A stretch of DNA of 64,000 bases from Imbricaverruca yamaguchii (lineage: Eukaryota; Arthropoda; Thecostraca; Neoverrucidae). Positions 1 to 11,169 of this stretch are shown in pieces (the first letter of the stretch is position 1; each line of letters begins with the position of its first letter). The position numbers were made by a program, and so were the translations under genes. Below the pieces are notes generated by a model that saw only the letters and a list, made by a program, of their open reading frames with translations, was not told the origin of the DNA and searched no databases. The stretch lies in assembly GCA_034440575.1 (NCBI GenBank), contig JAOTOL010001554.1, positions 287,001-351,000 of the forward strand, read 5' to 3'.

Positions 1-478
1 CAATTTGGTATGCTGTTTCAAAATTTTTAAGTCCGGTCATCTAGAATCTACGAATTAGTCGAGGTCAAGTGAGGTCACCTCGAAAAAAGTTCAACCAGTG
101 GTCACGCTTTAACGGATGCAGATATTTCAATGAAACTTTCAGAGTTTGCTTACCTTTATGAATGCAACAAAACGTACCAGTGGAATTTTTTTTTTTTCGT
201 TTTTGACTAATATATTTTGCTTATTTTCCAAATGGCAGTTCAAATAGAGGATTCTGGCTAAAGCACTGATTTCTTATTGGGGCAAGTTGACTTCTAACAA
301 CGTTTCTCGGTCTGCTCTACCCATTGGAAAAGGAAAATTAAAGAAAACTTGAAAGCTGAAAATTTTCAACAAAAAAAATCGGGGTCCCCAAAAAATTATA
401 GCCCTGGTCAATTTGGCTGTCCTTTTCCCATTCCAAATACATTTTGTCTTTTCATATATCCCCAAAATTAACCCCAAT
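1..478 (+). repeat. Dispersed A/T-rich element, copy 1 (cut by window edge)
   Basis: This stretch matches 17250-17780 on the same strand and 16465-16985 and 61300-61800 on the opposite strand. Shared landmarks are the GAGGTCA/AGGTCACC cluster near 60-80, the phrase around 'cacgctttaacggat' (104-119), and the run around 'gtctgctctacccattgg' (311-327). It has no coding capacity. The left end lies outside the window, and similarity stops near 478 where a tRNA-like sequence begins. The full copies at 17140 and 61070 suggest a non-autonomous DNA transposon of about 850 bp. Confidence 0.75.
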
Positions 479-483
479 CAACA

Positions 484-615
484 GCTGAGTCATATAGCTT
501 TGTTAATCTCACATTGATTGGCCGCTAGTGAAGAGTAGCAACAGCTGAGACTCGAACCTACAATCTCTTGATTGTTAGGTGAGAAACTTGACCCTAGACT
601 ACCTGTCCCCTTGTA
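484..615 (-). repeat. tRNA-derived SINE relic (tRNA-like)
   Basis: Read on the minus strand, the segment has a clear RNA polymerase III B-box (GGTTCGAGTCTC, about 547-558) and, about 40 bases upstream, a degenerate A-box-like TAGTCTAGGG. The T-arm and acceptor stem do not pair well enough for a functional tRNA, so a SINE head is more likely. It abuts the end of the dispersed element copy at 478. Confidence 0.45.
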
Positions 616-2429
616 TAACATAGCACATGGATGATCCCTTACCTGGAGTTGCACTACAGAATGTTCGTTATCACAATGCTAGATCCCACAAATGATCAAT
701 TCGGGTTGAAGCACCCTAAATCCCAAATAACTAACTGAATCCCATATCCGTTATTAAAATATTAAAATCTGATTTATTAAAACTCAGTTCTGGCACAAAA
801 TGACCCTTGATGTCGATGCTACCTTAAACTCCAATCCATTGCCACCACCATATCCATTATGGTGAGCATAAGCATGCTATTTATCAACGGGATACTGTAA
901 GAAGCAAGGGATGAATACCTCACTACCATGCCCCAAGAAGCACAATGTTGATACTTCTTTGGGAATGGTGTTGATTCAGTGCTCGGTAGGTGGTATATTC
1001 CACCCTATTTCATAAGTAATTTATCACTGCTTGGGAGAGTAATGAATTTGAAGACATGGCTGGATTCCTGCAAAAAGATCTCTTTGTTTTCATGGTCATG
1101 TTATGAGAATATCTCCTTGATTTCATGTTTTTGAAACATTAATGAGAACATGATTCAGATAAAGTGAGAGCTCAGAATGTATGCACTAAAAAGCAGTCAT
1201 ATGACTGGACTGGATTCCATGCTGACAATAATTGTAGGCGGGCAGATGTTTTGAGAATAAGTGTAGTTTGAAGCTATTCTCAACGTTACCACTGACATGT
1301 GTGCTCAGTGAGCTCACCAAGGTCATCTGAGGTCACCTGAGATCACTAGTACATTCTGCACATTATACTACACTGCATTGAGATAGAAGGCTGTAATTAC
1401 CGTCATTGTTCTGGTGTCTGCAAGATGTATTGATTGATACATTACATGACCTCCCTATGCTACATCATGACCTTGATTCAGGGTTAAAATATTGATTTTT
1501 CGTTAGGTGTGAGATGTGGAAACGAGCACAGTAGGATGTCGAAATTTGCCATGGGATTAGTGTCATTTAAAATGATTTTGATGCCTCAGACTCAAATTCG
1601 AGCTGTTGGTGTAGGTTCCAAGGAGCAGGGTGTTGATACTTCTTGGGGAAGGATGTCGATTGAGTGTTCAGAAAGTGGTATATTCCACCCTATTTCACGA
1701 ATAATTTATCACTGCCTTGACTGAGGTCAGTTTTGGAGTAAAACATATTCCTGATTGGGTACATAGTTGGCCTCGGTTGTCCGCTGTGAATCTCATGCAC
1801 TTTGAGGTTGTGCATGAATATGCGAGTCAATAATTTACTCTATGACCTCTGCGAGGTCATCATAGGTCATTGCACATCACTGAAAATTACTTCTCACGGT
1901 GTTGGACTATAGTGATGGAACCAATGCCAATCGGTTTGTCCCCTCAATGCGCCAAAAATAGGTGTGGAATGATCCTAGGTCACGTAGCTCCCTCAGTCTG
2001 ATACCGTGATCGTGCAGTGCATTGGTAACGGACAGCGAGGCTCGAGTGTACACCACCACGGTTGGTGGAATGTATATGGCAGTCAAAATCGTTTTCCATT
2101 TACCTGGCCATCACGTCCTCATCCACTTAACGATCTCTGTTCCCCAGAACCCAGGACAGCCATCGACCCCCGCCCCTTTCGCTTGGTGAAGACGAGCTGA
2201 CATCCGATCGGCAGGTCAGCGCGTGTCTGACAGGATCATCAAGCTGGATGAGTCGGTCCAGCTCACTTCATCACGCGCCACAGACAGTTCATGATAGCAA
2301 ACAGGTGCCTGAGTATCATGGCTGGACAAGTATCTGACAGGTGGACTGGTCAACCAACTCTTGGACGTCCTGCATAAGAGGACGAAGAAGTCACCTGGTG
2401 ATGGCGCGAGAGTCACCCCGCCCGGAGAA
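616..2429. other. No gene seen; internal direct repeat and dispersed fragment
   Basis: No convincing coding exon is visible. A diverged direct repeat of about 100 bp occurs at 938-1045 and 1622-1728; both copies contain 'gtggtatattccaccc'. The piece 1503-1573 matches the reverse complement of 11715-11800 and of 17085-17125. Confidence 0.6.
1503..1573 (+). repeat. Dispersed ~70-bp repeat fragment
   Basis: The sequence from 'gttaggtgtgagatg' through 'ataggatgt'-like DNA recurs inverted at 11715-11800 and 17085-17125. It carries no coding signal. It may be part of a larger, badly decayed transposon. Confidence 0.5.
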
Positions 2430-2723
2430 GACACTTCACAATGCGTGTTGTGATGGATTCAAGATTCATTTCTGTCGACGTAGGCGTAGCTGCCCTGACA
2501 TGGCGTTGAGTTTGTATGGGCAAAATGTACCTACAACAGTGTCTCGTTTCCTTGGTGTGCAGCTTGACCATCATCTAACATACAGAGATCATATCAAAAC
2601 ACTTAGAGACAAATGTTTTAAAGCAATTGCAATACTGAAGTATGTGGCTCGTACGTCATACGGTGCTGATAGAAAGACACTACACCTGTTGTATTGTAGT
2701 CTGATCCGCTCGAAGCTTGACTA

Positions 2724-2749
2724 CAGGGTGCGCGGAAAGTCCTGGCGCT
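2724..2749 (+). repeat. Left terminal inverted repeat of the mariner
   Basis: It begins CAGGGTGCGCGGAAAG and matches the reverse complement of 4032-4057 without a mismatch. The TA at 2722-2723 precedes it. Confidence 0.93.
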
Positions 2750-2850
2750 TTTCTGGTATGCTTGCCAGCGCGCGCTGTGATTGGTGGCCAGTCTGTCAAT
2801 GGCCGCAGGCGTGACCCTCGCCGACCCGGTCAGCCGGGGGGCGTGCAAAT

Positions 2851-3931
2851 ATGACCTTCGAATCGCGTTCAGTCATGGATAAACAGACGAAGTGGCACCT
2901 TGTCGCTGGCTGCCTGCGCGCGGCGGCCGGGTTCGGCTTAACCGAGGCGCAAGTTGCGGAACGATGCAGCGTTTCTCGGCGAACGGTTAAAGCGGATAAA
3001 GGCGAAGATCCGATCTGTGGAGTCCTTAGACGATGCCCCCAGGTCAGGTCGGCCGCGGTCGCTCAGAACTCCCGAGAACGTGGCCGCCGTGTCAGAAGCA
3101 ATCGAAGAAAATCCGCGGCAGTCAATCAGAAAACTGGCGAAGAAGTTCAGCTTTCCCGAGACATCAATGCGGGAATTGATCCACCAAGACTTGAACATGG
3201 AGTCCAGAGTGCTCCATAACAGGCCGCGTTTAACCGAGGCCACGCGTCTCCGCCGTCTGGAGAAGAGCAAGCTGCTGCTCAACTTCTTGAAGAGCCCGGT
3301 GACCACCGGCTTCGTTCGGATCTTCTCCGATGAGAAGCTCTTCCACGTCGACGCCCAGCTGAACCGGAGGAACTCCCGCTACCTGTCCGACCAACCTGTT
3401 GACGAAGTGGACCCCCGGATTCGGTTCAACTCCGTGAACAAGCACCCGCAGAAGGTGATGGTCCTGGGTGTCGTCGGGTCCGACGGGCAGAAATGCCCCA
3501 TCATCTTCATCGACGCCAACGAGAAAATCAACAGGCAGGTCTACGAGGGGCTCCTGGACACGCACGTCATCCCCTGGGTCAAGGCGACCTACCCGGAGGG
3601 AAATTTTGTCTTCCAACAGGACGGAGCGCCCGCCCACAACGCCACCGCCATCCAAGCCAAGCTGACAGAGGAGCTCGGCGGGCCAGATCACTTCTGGCGG
3701 AAGGAGATGTGGCCGCCTCAGTCGGCCGACCTCAACCCGCTCGATTACAGCGTGTGGAGCGTTCTGCAGGATGAGGTCTAGGCCACTTCTCATCCCAACC
3801 TGGAGTCGCTCAAGGCTCGCATCGTGGCGGCGTGGGAGGCGCTGGAGGCGGCCTACATCATCAGGACCTGCAAGGGCTTCCGCTCTCGCGTCGAGGCCGT
3901 CATCGCCGCCGAGGGCGGTTACATCGAGTGA
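2851..3931 (+). pseudogene. Mariner-type transposase, one frameshift and one internal stop
   Basis: The product would be a DDE/D transposase of about 360 residues that cuts and pastes the element. The N-terminal helix-turn-helix (LTEAQVAERCSVSRRTVK) lies in one frame. The frame changes by one base near 2990, after which KRIKAKIRSVE and the GRPR box follow. The catalytic domain is well kept: FSDEKLF carries the first Asp, FQQDGAPAH the second, WPPQSADLNPLDY the third. By my count 35 residues separate the second and third Asp, against 34 in classic mariners. A TAG at 3779-3781 interrupts the frame, yet the C-terminus stays readable to the TGA at 3929. The start at 2851 is the first ATG of the helix-turn-helix frame; ATG 2875 is an alternative. 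Confidence 0.9.
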
Positions 3932-4031
3932 GCGGTTGGTGAAAGGATGTGGCTTGTTGTTCCCAGTCACTGTTACGACCTGTTGTTGAATATATATGAG
4001 CCAGTTGCATTTGTTTGCGAAAATGTTGAAC

Positions 4032-4057
4032 AGCGCCAGGACTTTCCGCGCACCCTG
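4032..4057 (-). repeat. Right terminal inverted repeat of the mariner
   Basis: Exact inverted copy of 2724-2749, followed by TA at 4058-4059. Confidence 0.93.
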
Positions 4058-4694
4058 TACGCTTGTTTTATATACAATGGCGCGTGAGCTACTACAAAGC
4101 GTACGCTTGACCCAGTACATCATGCCGCGGTACACATAATTACGGGGGCATTTCGCGTGCTAGTAGATGCTCATCAGCCTCCACTGTCTATGCGACGAGA
4201 CATGCTAGACCTTCGATACGCCTGCAAAATGCGACAGTTCCCGACACACCCATCTTATCCGGCAGTTTTTTTCTCATGACGCGCAAGCGATTCTTCGAAA
4301 TCACATTAGGAGAGGAACGTCATACTATGTGCGAATGAAGACGCTCCTGGGACAAATGGAAATACGACTACAAGGAATTCGGCAATATGAAGAACTGTCT
4401 GTTCCTCCGTGGGAGCTGATCTCCCCGTCTATCGATGTTCCCCTTGCTGACAGGAGAAAGCGAAATGTCACAAAAGAGGAGTTGCACTTAAACTCGTTAG
4501 AACATATATCCACGATGTACCAAAATTGCCTCCACCTACACGGCCGGCTCGAAGGTAAACACCGGAGTGGGTGGTACCTTTGTGACAGGATCCGTCAAAA
4601 GATCATTTTCCCTGCCACCACATGCCACGGTCTTCACTGCCGAGTTGATTGTCATCAGCAAATCACTGGCATACATCGAGGTTGATGACGAGGT

Positions 4695-6885
4695 TTCACG
4701 TTATCGGTTACCGAGATCGGCCATGTCGGTGAGCCTAAAACTATGGTTTTCTGCGATCTCGTGACCTTTGACCTGACCCAAGGTCACGAAAGTCCAAACC
4801 GCACGCCTCCGGCACACGGCCGTTCGTTTGGTGAAGGTTTCATTGAAATCGACCCAGCGGTTACCGAGATCGGTCATGCCGGTGAGCCTAAAATTGTGTT
4901 TTTCTGCGATCTCGTGACCTTTGACCTGACCCAAGGTCACGAAAGTCCAAACCGCACGCTTCCGGCATACGGCCATTCGTTTGGTGAAGGTTTCATTGGA
5001 ATCGACCCAGCGGTTACCGAGATCGGCCATGTCGGTGAGCCTAAAACTATGGGTTTTCTGCGATTTCGTGACCTTTGACCTGACCCAGGGTCACGAAAGT
5101 CCAAACGGCACGCTTCCGGCATACGGCCGTTCGTTTGGTGAAGGTTTCATTGGAACCTACCCAGCGGTTACCGAGATCGGCCATGTCGGTGAGCCTAAAC
5201 TATGGTTTTTCTGCGATCTCGTGACCTTTGACCTGACCCAGGGTCACGAAAGTCCAAACGGCACGCCTCCGGCATACGGCCGTTCGTTTGGTGAAGGTTT
5301 CATTGGAATCGACCCAGCGGTTACCGAGATCGGTCATGCCGGTGAGCCTAAAATTGTGTTTTTCTGCGATCTCGTGACCTTTGACCTGACCCAAGGTCAC
5401 GAAAGTCCAAACCGCACGCTTCCGGCATACGGCCATTCGTTTGGTGAAGGTTTCATTGGAATCGACCCAGCGGTTACCGAGATCGGCCATGTCGGTGAGC
5501 CTAAAACTATGGTTTTTCTGCGATCTCGTGACCTTTGACCTGACCCAGGGTCACGAAAGTCTAAACGGCACGCCTCCGGCATACGGCCGTTCGTTTGGTG
5601 ACGGTTTCATTGGAATCGACCTAGCGGTTACCGAGATCGGCCATGTCGGTGAGCCTAAAACTATGGGTTTTCTGCGATTTCGTGACCTTTGACCTGACCC
5701 AGGGTCACGAAGGTCCAAACGGCACGCCTCCGGCATACGGCCGTTCGTTTGGTGAAGGTTTCATTGGAATCTACCCAGCGGTTACCGAGATCGGCCATGT
5801 CGGTGAGCCTAAACTATGGTTTTTCTGCGATCTCGTGACCTTTGACCTGACCCAGGGTCACGAAAGTCCAAACGGCACGCCTCCGGCATACGGCCGTTCG
5901 TTTGGTGAAGGTTTCATTGGAATCGACCCAGCGGTTACCGAGATCGGCCATGTCGGTGAGCCTAAAACTATGGTTTTTCTGCGATCTCGTGACCTTTGAC
6001 CTGACACAGGGTCACGAAAGTCCAAACGGCACGCCTCCGGCATATGGCCGTTCGTTTGGTGAAGGTTTCATTGGAATCGACCCAGCGGTTACCGAGATCG
6101 GCCATGTCGGTGAGCCTAAAACTATGGTTTTTCTGCGATCTCGTGACCTTTGACCTGACACAGGGTCACGAACGTCCAAACGGCACGCCTCCGGCATACG
6201 GCCGTTCGTTTGGTGATGGTTTCATTGGAATCGATCCAGCGGTTACCGAGATCGGCCATGTCGGTGAGCCTAAAACTATGGTTTTTCTGCGATTTCGTGA
6301 CCTTTGACCTGACCTAGGGTCACGAAAGTCCAAACGGCACGCCTCCGGCATACGGCCGTTCGTTTGGTGAAGGTTTCATTGGAATCGACCCAGCGGTTAC
6401 CGAGATCGGTCATGTCGGTGAGCCTAAAATTGTGTTTTTCTGCGATTTCGTGACCTTTGACCTGACCCAAGGTCACGAAAGTCCAAACCGCACGCCTCCG
6501 GCACACGGCCGTTCGTTTGGTGAATGTTTCATTGGAATCGACCCAGCGGTTACCGAGATCGGTCATGTCGGTTAGCCTAAAATTGTGTTTTTCTGCGATT
6601 TCGTGACCTTTGACTTGACCCAAGGTCACGAAAGTCCAAACCGCACCCCTCCGGCATATGGCCGTTCGTTTGGTGAAGGTTTCATTAAGATCGAACCAGC
6701 GGTTGCCGAGATCAGCCATGTCAATAATTCCAAAATTATGTTTTTCTTCAATTTGGTGACCTTTGGTGACCTTTGACCCAAGGTCACGAAAGTCCAAACG
6801 GCACGCCTCTGGCACACTGGCGATCGTTTGGTGTAGGTTTCATGAAGATCGAGCCAGCGGTTGCTGAGACGGTCCATGTCGGCGA
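4695..6885 (+). repeat. 153-154-bp satellite array, about 14 units, each with a DR1-like box
   Basis: Units start with 'ggttaccgagatcgg' at 4706 and recur every 153-154 bp to about 6870. Units are very similar in the middle, and the last two diverge. Twelve units carry the exact 13-mer TGACCTTTGACCT, followed by a palindromic half-site (TGACCCAAGGTCA or a variant); the final two units carry altered forms. The short reading frames on both strands follow from the repeat length and are not genes. The array begins where the RNase H part of the LINE relic ends. Confidence 0.95.
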
Positions 6886-7219
6886 GATGGTGTCGGTCAA
6901 ACCGTGTCGGTGAGATGGTGTCTGTTTTTTAGTCCCTCCCGAGAAATGCTATGACCAAGGGCCTTGCTATGACCAATCACAGGTCAGCTGGTTTGTCCAT
7001 GCAGGGCCAACGCACAAACGGCAAAAGTACTGCTGATTATCTGTAAGTAAAAGTGAAATAAACAGAGAATCTGATCATTTATTAAATTAATGTTACATTA
7101 TTTAGATAGAAATAGTCGGAAGCTATCATTGTATAACTCATATGATAGGTTTTATTTCTTTTGGAGCCTCTGAAGACTGCAAGAACGATGTAGTTAGGAC
7201 TATTCAAATCGCCAATTTA
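6886..7219. other. No gene seen
   Basis: This A/T-rich spacer lies between the satellite and the LINE A 3' end. No exon-like reading frame, repeat array or RNA gene was recognised. Confidence 0.5.
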
Positions 7220-7221
7220 GG

Positions 7222-8305
7222 TTTTAGACGAAGACATAAAATATTAAAGACATAAAGACATAAAAGATTAGTGCAACTATGAGCCACAAGGGCCCTTCTT
7301 GGTTTCACTCTGTACACTGAACCAGTTGCCCACCAAATCTGTCAATCAGCCCTCCCTGTAATACTGAAAAGCAAGCCCTCTATTCTTATAATGATTGTCT
7401 ATGCTGTTTTTAAAGATGTTCAATGTGCTGCTACTGACGATGTTTTCTGGCAGCTGGTTCCAGTGTTCCACTACCCTGTTGGTTAAGAAAGTTTGCCTTA
7501 ACCTTGTTCCGCCGTGGTTAACTTCAATTTTGAATTTATGACCTCTAATTGCATCATTTCTGTTAAATTCAAAGATTTTCCCAAGGTATCCCCTATCCAG
7601 ACCATTGACAAACTTAAGGACCTCGATGAGATCTCCTCTCAGCCTTCTATATCTAAGTGAAAACATTCAATTTCTTCAATCTTTCCTCATATGCCAGGTT
7701 GCTTATGCCATTAACCATTTTTGTAGCCCTCTTTTGTACTCTCTCTAAAAGCCAACAATCTTTTTCATAGCTAGGAGACCAAGCTTGGATGCAGTATTCA
7801 AAGTGTGGCCTGATGCATGCACAGTAAAGCTTCCTGATCACCTCCTCACTTCTGTATGATACATTCCTATTTATTTCCCCGAGCATTCTCAGTGCCTTCT
7901 TCCTGGCTTCCTTGGTCTGTTCTGATGCCCCCAGTTTTGTGTTTAGAATAACACCTAAATCCTTCTCCTGTTGAGTCACTGATAGCACTTGGCCACCCAT
8001 CAAGTATGGAGCCTTCATATGCTGCTTACCTACATGCATGATTTTGCACTTATCAAAATTAAATTTCATTTGCCATTCTTCTGACCACTTCACAAGTTTG
8101 TCTAAGTCTTTTTTGCAGCGAGATGTGCTCATCCTGACTCGTTAGTGCCCTAAAGACCTTCAAATCACCAGGAAATTTCAAAACTTTACTGCTTAGGCCA
8201 CTTTCAATGTTATTTACAAATATAATGAACAGTAATGGCCCTAGTACTGACCCCTGGGGGACTTCACTAAGAACATTTTGCCATGATGACTTTGTACCAT
8301 TGTAC
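7222..8305 (-). mobile_element. CR1-like LINE family A, 5'-truncated 3' end
   Basis: The minus strand encodes the C-terminal part of a CR1-like reverse transcriptase. It runs from VPQGSVLGPLLFI-like sequence near 8260, through KWSEEWQMKFNFDKCKIMHVG, LERVQKRATKMVNG and LRYRRLRGDLIEVLKFVNG, to VVEHWNQLPENIV and a stop at about 7346. The catalytic FADD box is decayed (PGD in its place) and frameshifts occur near 7655 and 8130. The 3' end carries about three copies of the octamer TCTTTATG (7237-7265), the style of tail seen in CR1-like elements. The sequence just before it recurs at 11590-11660. Confidence 0.88.
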
Positions 8306-8309
8306 TATG

Positions 8310-8700
8310 CACTATTAGTGCAACTATGAGCCACAAGGGCCCTTCTTGGTTGCACTCTGTACACTCAACCAGTTGCCCACCAAATCTGTCGATCAGCCCT
8401 CCCTGTCATACTGAAAAGCAAGCCCTCTATTCTTATAATGATTGTTTATGCTGTTTTTAAAGATGTTCAATGTGCTGCTTCTGACGATGGTTTCTGGGTG
8501 CTGGTTTCAGTGTTCTACTACCCTGTTGGTGAAGAAAAACTGTCTTAACCTTGTTCTGCTATGCTTAACTTTAATTTTGAATTGATGACCTCTAATGCAT
8601 CATTTCTGTTAAATTCAAACATTTCCCCAAGATATCCCTTCTTCAGACCATGGAAAAATTTATAGACCTTGATGAGATCTCTTCTCAGCTGAGTGGGATT
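8310..8700 (-). mobile_element. Second LINE A 3' fragment in tandem
   Basis: Sequence 8313-8690 repeats 7270-7650 at high similarity in the same orientation (minus). It includes the 3' UTR phrase 'gccacaagggcccttcttgg' and the end of the reverse transcriptase frame. It is a separate, shorter insertion or a duplication of the first fragment. Confidence 0.85.
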
Positions 8701-9480
8701 AAGGCACTTCTTAAGATATTTCACCTCTTCAAACATTTTTGCACTTGGGTTCATACTGGATAAAATGGGCTCCACATGTATTCTGAGTCAGAGTTTGTGT
8801 CAGAGTCTCTGACACAAACATGCAGAAGGAACAAAAATACCACTAAGAAAACTAGTACAAGATTGAAGTAAACATCCACCAAACATGTTACTCTACTTAG
8901 GATTGCCAAATAAATTAGCCACTTTTTGTACCATGAAGCACAGAGACAACATCCGAACACATACCACACCAAACCACAACCAACAGAAATGCTTTCAACA
9001 ACATGCCAAACCTTGTGCCTGCACACTGAACAGTGGCCTCTGGTTGCTACAAATTTGGCTGATGCATCTCCATACACCTGCTTTTGAGCCACCCTATAAC
9101 CCTATAAAGTATACTCGTAATGGGAAAAGCTGACAGTTTTAAGACACATCTTCTGGGTCCAGGTCGCCAATTGAAATTTGCTTTGTTAGCATTTTCTGTT
9201 CTGAAAACTGCCCTTTAACCAACTGATGCAAGGTATTCTTTAAATGATATCATAAACATTAGCAACTTTGAACACATGTTTAACAGTGCCATACTGCAAA
9301 CACAAGACCTTGACTGAACCTTTGCTTTGCACACTGCCATCAATTCTGACTGTTGTGTTTGAGGTAGTGGTGTTGGGTCAGTGATCCATATCAGCAGGGA
9401 ATTGTCTGTGTATGTAGGTAGGTGTGTGCCCTGAGTTGAGGGTGAAGCATGAGTTATTTGTTTGTTTTTCATTTGGCTAG
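8690..9480. repeat. Dispersed ~750-bp segment, copy 1
   Basis: This block matches 39870-40520 over most of its length in the same orientation. Shared landmarks are 'aaggcacttcttaag', 'gggctccacatgta', 'gagccaccctataa', and the phrase around 'gaggtagtggtgttggg'. It encodes no recognisable protein. Its class is unknown; it could be the 5' region of a LINE or a non-autonomous element. Confidence 0.7.
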
Positions 9481-9507
9481 CCTTGTACTGATAGTAGTAG
9501 TAAGGAG

Positions 9508-10002
9508 TCAGTGCTGGTTCTAGGAGACTCTCGTGGGCGACATTTAGAGTGGGTATTTTGTAAAGGTAGGAGGAACAGGAGGTGCATCACCAGGCCTGGT
9601 GCCAAGGTGAAGGACCTGGTACCTGTTGTGGCACAGGTCACCAGTGATCACTAGTTCAGCACAGTCATAGTGCATGTAGGGGTAAATAACATAGGTACTT
9701 CTAGGAGTGAGGAGCTTCTGCAGGAGTACAGGGCCCTTCTGGCCACCCTGAAGGGTACCAATAGAGTCATTGTAACAGCAATTTTGCCTAGGGCTAGAGC
9801 CTCCCCTGACTGGAGCTCTAGGGCACTGGCAGCTAATGCCAGGGTAGGAAAGCTCTGCCATGAGCTAGGTTTTACATTTGTAGACGAGTGGAGCAGGTTT
9901 TATGCAACATGGGACCTCTATCAGACGGATGGCCTGCACGTCTCTGAGAAGGGGGTTCATGTGTTGGGCAAAGTGTATGAGCATGTCCTTCAGGGAAGCT
10001 AG
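9508..10002 (+). pseudogene. LINE A ORF1, SGNH/GDSL-type esterase domain (5'-truncated, one stop)
   Basis: The frame encodes an SGNH-hydrolase-like domain typical of ORF1 proteins in several CR1/L2-type LINEs. Block I appears as VLGDSRGRHLE, the third block as VIVHVGVNNIG, and the C-terminal DxxH block as DGLHVSEKG. A TAG at 9652-9654 interrupts the frame between blocks I and III. The coiled-coil N-terminus present in the minus-strand copy at 20746 is missing. The stop at 10000-10002 is followed by ORF2. Confidence 0.85.
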
Positions 10003-10010
10003 GAAATGGG

Positions 10011-11051
10011 GTGGGGAGGGATGAAATTGCATTGCCAACTCAGAAATATTCCAATAGTGTCTGCCAAGGCAATAGAACCTCAAAGTATGCAACTAGGGAC
10101 AGCAGCAGTTCAAGGGGACAGAGTGATGATAGTTCATCTAGTGATAAAAGAATTCCTCAGTATGAAAAAGCCAAAGGTGGTTATGTAGCATTTGTTAAGT
10201 GTATGATGTTTAATGCTCAGAGTATCCGTTCCAAATTTGATGAGTTCAAGTGTTATGTTGCTGAGGAGGAACCAGATTTTGTTTGCATTACAGAGGCATG
10301 GGTCAGTGAAGGGTATTTTGGAGATAACTTATAGGACCATGAGATCCAGGGATACAATATGCTTTCATGCAATAGGGGTCCAGCAATGAAAGGGGTTGGT
10401 GTGATGCTCTATATGAATAGCTTATTCAGTTCTCAAAAAGTAGCAGGTGGGGATAAAAATGTGTCTGTGGAGTCCATTTGGCTTGATGTCACTGTGGGAA
10501 AAGGCAACAGCAGTACTCTTAGGATAGGAGCTTTCTACCAATCAGGAACCCTGCCACATTCTCAGCAACTGGAGCTTGACAAGGTGATTTGTGAGGAAGT
10601 GAGTAGAAACTTTAAGAGGAAGTGCCTTATTCTTGGTGACTTTAATCTAAAAGGTTATGAAAATGCTGGTGTTGGCTCCCCATCTTGCAAAATGTTTAGG
10701 AAATGCCTTGAAGAGGACCTGTTCTTACACCAGTTTTTATCGGAACCTACCGGGCATGGTTCATTCTTGGACCTTGCATTCTCGGATTTAAGTGACTTGG
10801 TTCAAGACTTGACTGTAGGTGAAACTCTGGGAAGAAGTGACCATAACATAGTTAGATTCAAGGAACATGCAGGGGAAAATATCAAGGATAATTTGGTAAA
10901 GGTTCCAAATTTCAACAGAGCAGTGGTGGTGACTGGTCTCAGAAGCCTGAAAATGGTATGTGTGAACTTCACTAACCCCATAGACAAAGAATTGGTAGAA
11001 CTATTTGATGGGACCTTCATATTTTGGGAGGTAAAGATCCATTGCTTATGA
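10011..11051 (+). pseudogene. LINE A ORF2, APE-type endonuclease part with one stop
   Basis: The frame shows an apurinic-type endonuclease in order: FNAQSIRSKFDEF, DFVCITEAWVSEG, IGAFYQSG (YRPP box altered), CLILGDFNLKG, and SDHNIVRF. A TAG at 10332-10334 breaks the frame between the second and third motif, but the frame is otherwise unchanged. Similarity to LINE B fades after VPNFNRA, and no reverse transcriptase follows. The 3' end of the family reappears at 11405, so the copy has lost its middle. Confidence 0.85.
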
Positions 11052-11169
11052 ATACTGTCATCTTTTTGTCATGGATATGCTAAACATGACAGGAAATGTC
11101 AAATGATAGGCAATGTTTACCTTTCAGCCAACACCTACTGCCAAGTCTAGTGGTTTGTAGAGAGGTGTG

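Larger units (their letters stand above)
2724..4057 (+). mobile_element. Complete Tc1/mariner-type transposon with perfect TIRs and TA duplication
   Basis: The element is 1334 bp long and bounded by inverted repeats that are identical over at least the first 26 bases (2724-2749 and 4032-4057), each starting CAGGGTGCGCGG. It is flanked by the TA dinucleotide at 2722-2723 and 4058-4059, the standard target duplication of this superfamily. Removing one TA and the element restores continuity of the surrounding LINE (SKLDY to ACFIYNGA). It carries one transposase gene with a frameshift and a stop codon. The intact TIRs suggest a fairly recent insertion. Confidence 0.93.
2430..4690 (+). mobile_element. 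I/Jockey-superfamily LINE relic (RT C-terminus to RNase H), split by mariner
   Basis: Translated pieces on both sides of the mariner join into one non-LTR retrotransposon ORF2. The left part (2440-2723) holds the end of the reverse transcriptase, with TTVSRFLGVQLDHHLTY, the GADRKTLHLLY helix and SLIRSKLDY. The right part resumes at 4060 with ACFIYNGA, a stop codon, then RTLDPVHHAAVHIITGAFR, which is the conserved thumb region of I/Jockey/R1-type elements. From about 4510 to 4690 an RNase H domain starts with YTAGSK and runs to VFTAELIVISKSLAYIE. The first catalytic Asp of RNase H (expected in YTDGS) is Ala. Several frameshifts and stops show it is dead. The 154-bp satellite begins directly after it. 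Confidence 0.85.

Noticed and set aside
3230..4135. 301-residue minus-strand frame
   Set aside because: Antisense shadow of the mariner transposase; the plus strand carries all catalytic motifs.
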